Positions 60,009 through 64,000 of a DNA stretch of 64,000 bases are shown in pieces. Both the position numbers and the translations under genes were made by a program. Numbering within the stretch: the first letter of the stretch is position 1; every line of letters starts with the position of its first letter. The stretch is from Syntrophaceae bacterium (GTDB taxonomy: Bacteria; Desulfobacterota; Syntrophia; Syntrophales; Smithellaceae), in contig JAGPFA010000009.1 in NCBI GenBank assembly GCA_018056765.1, positions 1-64,000 of the forward strand, given 5' to 3'. Below the pieces are notes generated by a model. That model did no database searches, was not told the origin of the DNA, and worked only from the letters and a program-made list of their open reading frames with translations.

Positions 60009-60135
60009 GGTCTCCTCCCCCTTGCCAATAATTTGATACATGCCTTTTTTACCCTTGTGCTGTCAATATAAATCCAATCTTCCATTGCATAAAAAATCGT
60101 TTTTGTGATAGTCAGGCTCATGGCGGAGATAAATA

Positions 60136-60924
60136 ATGCTTAAATATTTCAACGTGAACGACAAAAAAATAGCATGCTGGGTCAATCCGGTTGATTTCGG
60201 CGCACACGCTCAGTCTCTGGTGTTCATTCACGGCTCGGGCGGCACATCCGATGTGTGGACAATGCAATACTCAAAAATGCATACACGGTTTAACATCCTT
60301 GCCGTGAACCTGCCGGGTCACGGTAAATCAGAAGGAGCAGCCGAACAAAGCATTGACGGATGCGTTGCACGCCTCAGGGAAATTATCGGCGCGGCGGGAC
60401 TGTCGCGTCCCCTGCTGGTGGGGCACTCACTGGGTGCCGCCATCGCCCTGTCATTTGCCTTGCACCACCCCGACGAACCAAGCGGTGTGGCGGCAGTGGG
60501 AGGCGGGCTGGCCATGCCCGTCAACCCGGACATCTTAAGCGGTTTTCAAACAAACCCGGAACTGGTCATGGATATGATGTGCAAGTTTTCTCTGGCCAGA
60601 CAAAACCGGGCAAAGCTATATGACACGGCACGCGCCCGGCTCGCCGAGGCGGATCCCGGCGTGGTGTACGCCAATATGCTGGCCTGCAGCAGATTCGATA
60701 TCACCCGCGAGGCAAAAAACATTCGCGTGCCGGTGCTGGCTGTCTGCGGACGTGAAGACAAAATGACGCCGCCGGCTGCGTCGGAAGCGATAGCGGCGGC
60801 CATTGAAGGCACAAAACTTGTCATTATTGAAGAGGCCGGTCACATGGTCATGATGGAGCAGCCCGACGCCTTCAATACGGCGCTGCTCGATTTTGCGGCT
60901 GAAATCTTTGCGCCTCCTTGTTGA
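60136..60924 (+). CDS. Alpha/beta hydrolase
   Basis: A 262-residue alpha/beta-fold hydrolase. The oxyanion motif FIHGSGGTSDVW, the nucleophile elbow GHSLGAA and the histidine in EEAGHMVMMEQPD are visible. The N-terminal MLKYFNVNDKKIACWVN is typical of proteins with small-molecule ester or ether substrates. The ATG has GGCGGAG upstream. It heads a plus-strand run of four genes (this one, yggT, yggU, murJ), although spacing suggests only partial coupling. No signal peptide is seen. The substrate is unknown. Confidence 0.85.
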   Translation: MLKYFNVNDKKIACWVNPVDFGAHAQSLVFIHGSGGTSDVWTMQYSKMHTRFNILAVNLPGHGKSEGAAEQSIDGCVARLREIIGAAGLSRPLLVGHSLGAAIALSFALHHPDEPSGVAAVGGGLAMPVNPDILSGFQTNPELVMDMMCKFSLARQNRAKLYDTARARLAEADPGVVYANMLACSRFDITREAKNIRVPVLAVCGREDKMTPPAASEAIAAAIEGTKLVIIEEAGHMVMMEQPDAFNTALLDFAAEIFAPPC

Positions 60925-60949
60925 CGGCCGCAGCGAAGGAATTCTTATT

Positions 60950-61252
60950 ATGTTGAATATCGCCACCGGCAATCTGATTGTTGCCATTGCAAAAGTCATC
61001 GATATAATACTTACCGTGTATATGTGGATTATTATCGCGCGCGCCGTGATCTCCTGGGTGAATCCCGACCCCTACAACAAAATCGTTATCTTTTTGTACC
61101 GTGTGACCGAGCCGCTGCTGGCGCCGATACGCAGAATCATTCCCGCTCACTCTCTGCCTGTGGACTTTTCTCCGCTGATCGTCCTGTTGGTCATCATTTT
61201 TTTGCAGCAGTTTCTTGTGAAGACGATGATACAGATCGCCGGCGGCATTTAG
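60950..61252 (+). CDS. yggT: YggT family membrane protein
   Basis: A 100-residue protein with two membrane segments (about 6-35 and 70-95) and the family motif WIIIARAVISWVNPDPYN followed by TEPLLAPIRRIIP. YggT proteins are linked to osmotic stress and cell division in other bacteria. The start is ATG 60950 with AAGGA nine bases upstream; the longer reading overlaps the hydrolase gene. yggU follows after 13 bases. Confidence 0.9.
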   Translation: MLNIATGNLIVAIAKVIDIILTVYMWIIIARAVISWVNPDPYNKIVIFLYRVTEPLLAPIRRIIPAHSLPVDFSPLIVLLVIIFLQQFLVKTMIQIAGGI

Positions 61253-61265
61253 AAAGGTTTGTAAA

Positions 61266-61583
61266 TTGGCCCAGACGCTTCTGATTCGCGAAATGAAAAG
61301 CGGCCTTTCTTTCGGCATCCAGGTCAATCCACACTCATCAAGGGCGGAAATAGCCGGCATCGCGGACGGCCTGCTCAAAGTCAGAGTGACCGCACCGCCG
61401 GTGGAAGGGGCGGCCAACGATGCCGTCATCGCCCTTTTGTCCAAAAAACTCGGCTTGAAAAAAAGTCAAATGGCCATCGCCGCAGGAACGAGAGGAAGAA
61501 AAAAGTCCATCGTCGTGAGCGGCGTTTCCCGTACAGAACTCGAACGAAAGATTGACGCACTGTCGATTGAAGACCGGGACTAG
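61266..61583 (+). CDS. DUF167/YggU family protein
   Basis: A 105-residue protein of the DUF167 family, with the characteristic LKVRVTAPPVEGAANDAVI. The exact biochemical role is unknown. The start is a TTG at 61266 with AAAGG nine bases upstream. No ATG or GTG in the frame is better placed. It commonly follows yggT, and does so here. Confidence 0.9.
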   Translation: MAQTLLIREMKSGLSFGIQVNPHSSRAEIAGIADGLLKVRVTAPPVEGAANDAVIALLSKKLGLKKSQMAIAAGTRGRKKSIVVSGVSRTELERKIDALSIEDRD

Positions 61584-61619
61584 CTTTTTCCAGGCGTAAA
61601 GCGACGCGCACTTATAATT

Positions 61620-63206
61620 ATGGGAAACCACAACCAGAAATCGGAAAATGCCAGGGTTGCCAAAGCAGCCGGAATTGTCGGCGGCGCCACAATGGTAAGC
61701 CGGGTCTTTGGTGTCGCCCGCGATATAGTCATTGCCGCCTTCTTCGGCGCAAGCTGGATGACCGACGCCTTTTGGGTGGCGTTTCGTATTCCCAACATGC
61801 TGCGGCGTCTGCTGGGCGAAGGCTCCCTGACCATTTCTTTCGTGCCGGTTTTCACCGAATACTTAAACACTAAATCACGCCACGATGCCCTGGAGCTGGC
61901 CAACAATGTCTTTACGATTCTGTCTGCTATTCTCGCCGCCGTGACCATCCTGGGTATTGTCCTGTCTCCCCTGATTGTCACACTCATCGCGCCGGGGTTT
62001 GTCGCCGATGCGGATAAATTCGGCCTGACTGTTTTTCTGAACCGTCTGATGTTCCCCTATATTTTTTTCATCGCATTGGTGGCGCTGTGCATGGGGATTC
62101 TCAACTCTTTTCGACACTTCACCATGCCCGCTCTGTCACCGGTCATGCTCAACATCGCCATGATCGCCGCGGCTTTCTTTTTGCGCCCCTACTTTGCTTA
62201 CCCGATTACCGCTCTGGCCATCGGTGTGCTGGCGGGCGGGGCGCTGCAACTGGCCATGCAGTGGCCGGCACTTGTCAAATTCGGAGTGAAGCTGAAATTC
62301 AGTTTTAACCTGCGCCATCCGGGCCTCAAACAAATCGGCCTGCTCATGCTGCCGGCGGTTTTAGGTGCCGGCGTGGGCACAATAAATGTATTTATCGGCA
62401 CAGTGCTCGCATCACTTTTACCCGGAGGTTCCGTCACATATCTTTTTTATGCCGACCGCATCATGGAGTTTCCGCTGGGCATTTTTGCCATTGCCGTAGG
62501 GACGGCGGCACTGCCGAGTTTTTCCAGCCATGTGGCGGCAGGTCGTATGGACGATTTGAAATCCGGAATTTCTTTTTCCCTCCGGCTTTTGCTTTTCCTG
62601 ACCATTCCTGCGATGCTGGCCTTGATGGCGCTGCATTTGCCGATCATCTCGGTACTGTTCCAAAGGGGAGCATTCGACGAAGAGGCTGTCGTTAAAACTG
62701 GTCAGGCGCTATTTTGCTATGCTCTGGGACTGTGGGCTTATTCAATACTGCGTGTCTTTGTTTCTTCGTTTTATTCCCTTCAGGACTCACGCTGGCCGCT
62801 GAAGGCCGCCATCGCCGCGCTTGTTGTCAATGTGCTGGCTAGTCTGGCGCTGATGATTCCGCTCAGGCATAACGGCATTGCGCTGGCCGGTTCACTTTCC
62901 GCAATGGTTAATGTGGCGATTCTGGCTTTCGTTTTAAAAAGAAAAATCGGTATATATCTGGACCGCACTTTTTACGTTTCCTTCTTCAAAATCGTGATTT
63001 CCTCGCTGGCGATGCTGGCCGCCATCGGGGCCATTGAGTACTTCATGACCTGGCAGACAAACGCCGCCTTTAAAACGAGACTGATTCACCTCGCCGCATC
63101 CGTCGCAGCAGGCGGGTCAGCTTACTTGCTTTGCGCCTACCTTCTGAAAAGCCCGGAAATGCAGGCACTTATAAGCAGGCTAAAAGACAGGAAAAGGGCC
63201 TCCTGA
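61620..63206 (+). CDS. murJ: Lipid II flippase MurJ
   Basis: Flips lipid-linked peptidoglycan precursors across the inner membrane. The 528-residue protein has about 14 membrane segments and the MVF-type features SRVFGVARDIVIAAFFG, FRIPNMLRRLLGEGSL and YADRIMEFPLGIFAIAV. All helices appear intact. The ATG has no clear ribosome site, so translation may rely on coupling to yggU, 36 bases upstream. Confidence 0.95.
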   Translation: MGNHNQKSENARVAKAAGIVGGATMVSRVFGVARDIVIAAFFGASWMTDAFWVAFRIPNMLRRLLGEGSLTISFVPVFTEYLNTKSRHDALELANNVFTILSAILAAVTILGIVLSPLIVTLIAPGFVADADKFGLTVFLNRLMFPYIFFIALVALCMGILNSFRHFTMPALSPVMLNIAMIAAAFFLRPYFAYPITALAIGVLAGGALQLAMQWPALVKFGVKLKFSFNLRHPGLKQIGLLMLPAVLGAGVGTINVFIGTVLASLLPGGSVTYLFYADRIMEFPLGIFAIAVGTAALPSFSSHVAAGRMDDLKSGISFSLRLLLFLTIPAMLALMALHLPIISVLFQRGAFDEEAVVKTGQALFCYALGLWAYSILRVFVSSFYSLQDSRWPLKAAIAALVVNVLASLALMIPLRHNGIALAGSLSAMVNVAILAFVLKRKIGIYLDRTFYVSFFKIVISSLAMLAAIGAIEYFMTWQTNAAFKTRLIHLAASVAAGGSAYLLCAYLLKSPEMQALISRLKDRKRAS

Positions 63207-63228
63207 TGCGGGCAAACAGACAAAAGCG

Positions 63229-63257
63229 TTGACTTCAAAACACCGAAGTGGTAGAAA
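63229..63257 (+). promoter_or_regulatory. Sigma-70-type promoter for serS
   Basis: TTGACT (63229-63234) and TAGAAA (63252-63257) are 17 bases apart in the 99-base gap between murJ and serS. Initiation near 63264 leaves a leader of about 40 bases before the ATG at 63306. Confidence 0.6.
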
Positions 63258-63305
63258 ATCGCAACTTGTTAAGATGCAAACAGCGAAAGTAGAAACAGGT
63301 GATTT

Positions 63306-64000
63306 ATGCTGGATATCAAATACTTACGACAGAACATCGAACTGGTCCAAAAGAAAATGGACGAGCGCGGCCAGAAAATCGACTTCGGCCGCTTTCTGGA
63401 TCTGGAGGCAAAAAGAAGAGACATCCTGCAGGCGGTAGAAGCGCTGCGTAACGAACGCAACAGCGTCTCCAAGCAGGTTGGTGAGTTGAAAAAGAAAAAA
63501 GAAGACGCCTCCGGGCTGATTGCCAAAATGGGCGAGGTGTCGGCAAAAATCAAGGAATACGACGAGAGCCTCAAAGCCACCGAAGAAGAACTTGGCGCTT
63601 TTGTCATGATCATTCCCAATGTGCAGCATGAGTCCGTGCCCGTGGGAAGTAATCCGGAGGACAACGCGGTGGTGCGCACCTGGGGGGAAATACCTTTTTT
63701 CAACTTTGAACCCAAACAGCATTTCGACCTGGGCGAAAACCTCAACATCCTCGATTTTGCGCGGGGTGCAAAAATCACCGGCGCCCGCTTCACGTTATAC
63801 CGCGGCGCAGCCGCCCAACTGGAGCGTGCCATCACCAACTTCATGCTGGATCTGCACACCTCCGAACACGGCTATACGGAAGTCTTCACCCCCTTTATGG
63901 TCAACGCCGAAAGCATGACGGGCACGGGGCAGCTTCCCAAATTCAAAGAAGACCTGTTCAAAATCGAGGGCATGGAATACTACCTGATTCCGACTGCGGA
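63306..64000 (+). CDS. serS: Seryl-tRNA synthetase (3' part outside the window)
   Basis: Charges tRNA-Ser with serine. The first 231 codons are present and open to the right edge. The N-terminal two-helix coiled coil that binds the tRNA (about residues 30-100) is followed by the start of the class II core, including ARGAKITGARFTLYRG. The ATG has AGGTGA five bases upstream. All visible family landmarks agree; class II motifs 2 and 3 would lie beyond the window. Confidence 0.95.
   Translation, partial: MLDIKYLRQNIELVQKKMDERGQKIDFGRFLDLEAKRRDILQAVEALRNERNSVSKQVGELKKKKEDASGLIAKMGEVSAKIKEYDESLKATEEELGAFVMIIPNVQHESVPVGSNPEDNAVVRTWGEIPFFNFEPKQHFDLGENLNILDFARGAKITGARFTLYRGAAAQLERAITNFMLDLHTSEHGYTEVFTPFMVNAESMTGTGQLPKFKEDLFKIEGMEYYLIPTA

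Noticed and set aside
1-64000. CRISPR arrays, rRNA genes, replication origin
   Set aside because: No regularly spaced identical repeats with variable spacers, no rRNA-like text, and no DnaA-box clusters were noticed.

Overview
The window looks like chromosomal DNA of an anaerobic deltaproteobacterium (Desulfobacterota), plausibly from the Syntrophales. This is inferred from gene content: a full-length NifU next to NifS, a 4-hydroxybutyryl-CoA dehydratase family flavoprotein with thiolase, enoyl-CoA hydratase and SDR genes, an MglA-type GTPase with roadblock proteins, and many PAS-type hybrid kinases. No rRNA or CRISPR array is visible. There is one intact tRNA, tRNA-Thr(CGT).

Layout. 1-6187: a truncated TraB/GumN-type gene, then plsC-ftsK-rimO as a tightly overlapping plus-strand run, then a polyprenyl diphosphate synthase with its own strong promoter. 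6188-6567: repeat-rich spacer. 6568-15961 (minus): nifU-nifS, nnrD, an alcohol dehydrogenase, a large class II aldolase-like protein with fructose-1,6-bisphosphatase, and a PAS hybrid histidine kinase. 16141-19829 (minus): a c-di-GMP-flavoured group (GGDEF, HDOD, a small DUF3391-like protein, PilZ) and an unrecognised protein with a nuclease-like C-terminus. 19875-25479 (minus): a TetR-controlled ABC-2 export operon (tetR, HlyD adaptor, two ATPases, two permeases) similar to ybhGFSR/cecR, with an operator candidate sitting on the -10 box. 25552-26352: a prohibitin-family protein.

26690-36507 is the most cohesive accessory block. It holds a DUF3426 protein, a zinc ribbon, an acidic adaptor-like protein, an MglA-type GTPase, three roadblock-type proteins (one fused to DUF4388), a single-domain receiver, a chemoreceptor-like membrane protein without a signalling domain, and a PilB-type ATPase carrying a GAF domain. 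I read this as a signalling and polarity module for type IV pili or a related secretion machine.

36866-44265 is a small island. It is bounded on the right by tRNA-Thr(CGT) and on the left by a 48-bp copy of that tRNA's 3' part. It carries a broken DDE integrase, a decayed IS256 copy with visible inverted repeats, a 1459-residue multi-PAS hybrid kinase and an msrA remnant, but no recognisable integrase gene of its own.

44659-52216: a metallophosphoesterase, rpsT, and fatty-acid/hydroxy-acid CoA genes (thiolase, SDR, 4-hydroxybutyryl-CoA dehydratase family, TetR, enoyl-CoA hydratase) with two different palindromic operator candidates. 52324-57271: a 736-residue protein of unknown function followed by two tandem paralogous lipoproteins, each followed by the same noncoding block. 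This resembles an effector with duplicated immunity genes and is the best candidate for an undescribed system. 57402-64000: a thioredoxin-like protein, an SDR, a repeat-filled spacer, proC, then plus-strand hydrolase, yggT, yggU, murJ and the start of serS.

Functions come from reading motifs and family knowledge; no database search was run. Many starts were moved from the longest possible frame to the start with a proper Shine-Dalgarno sequence.
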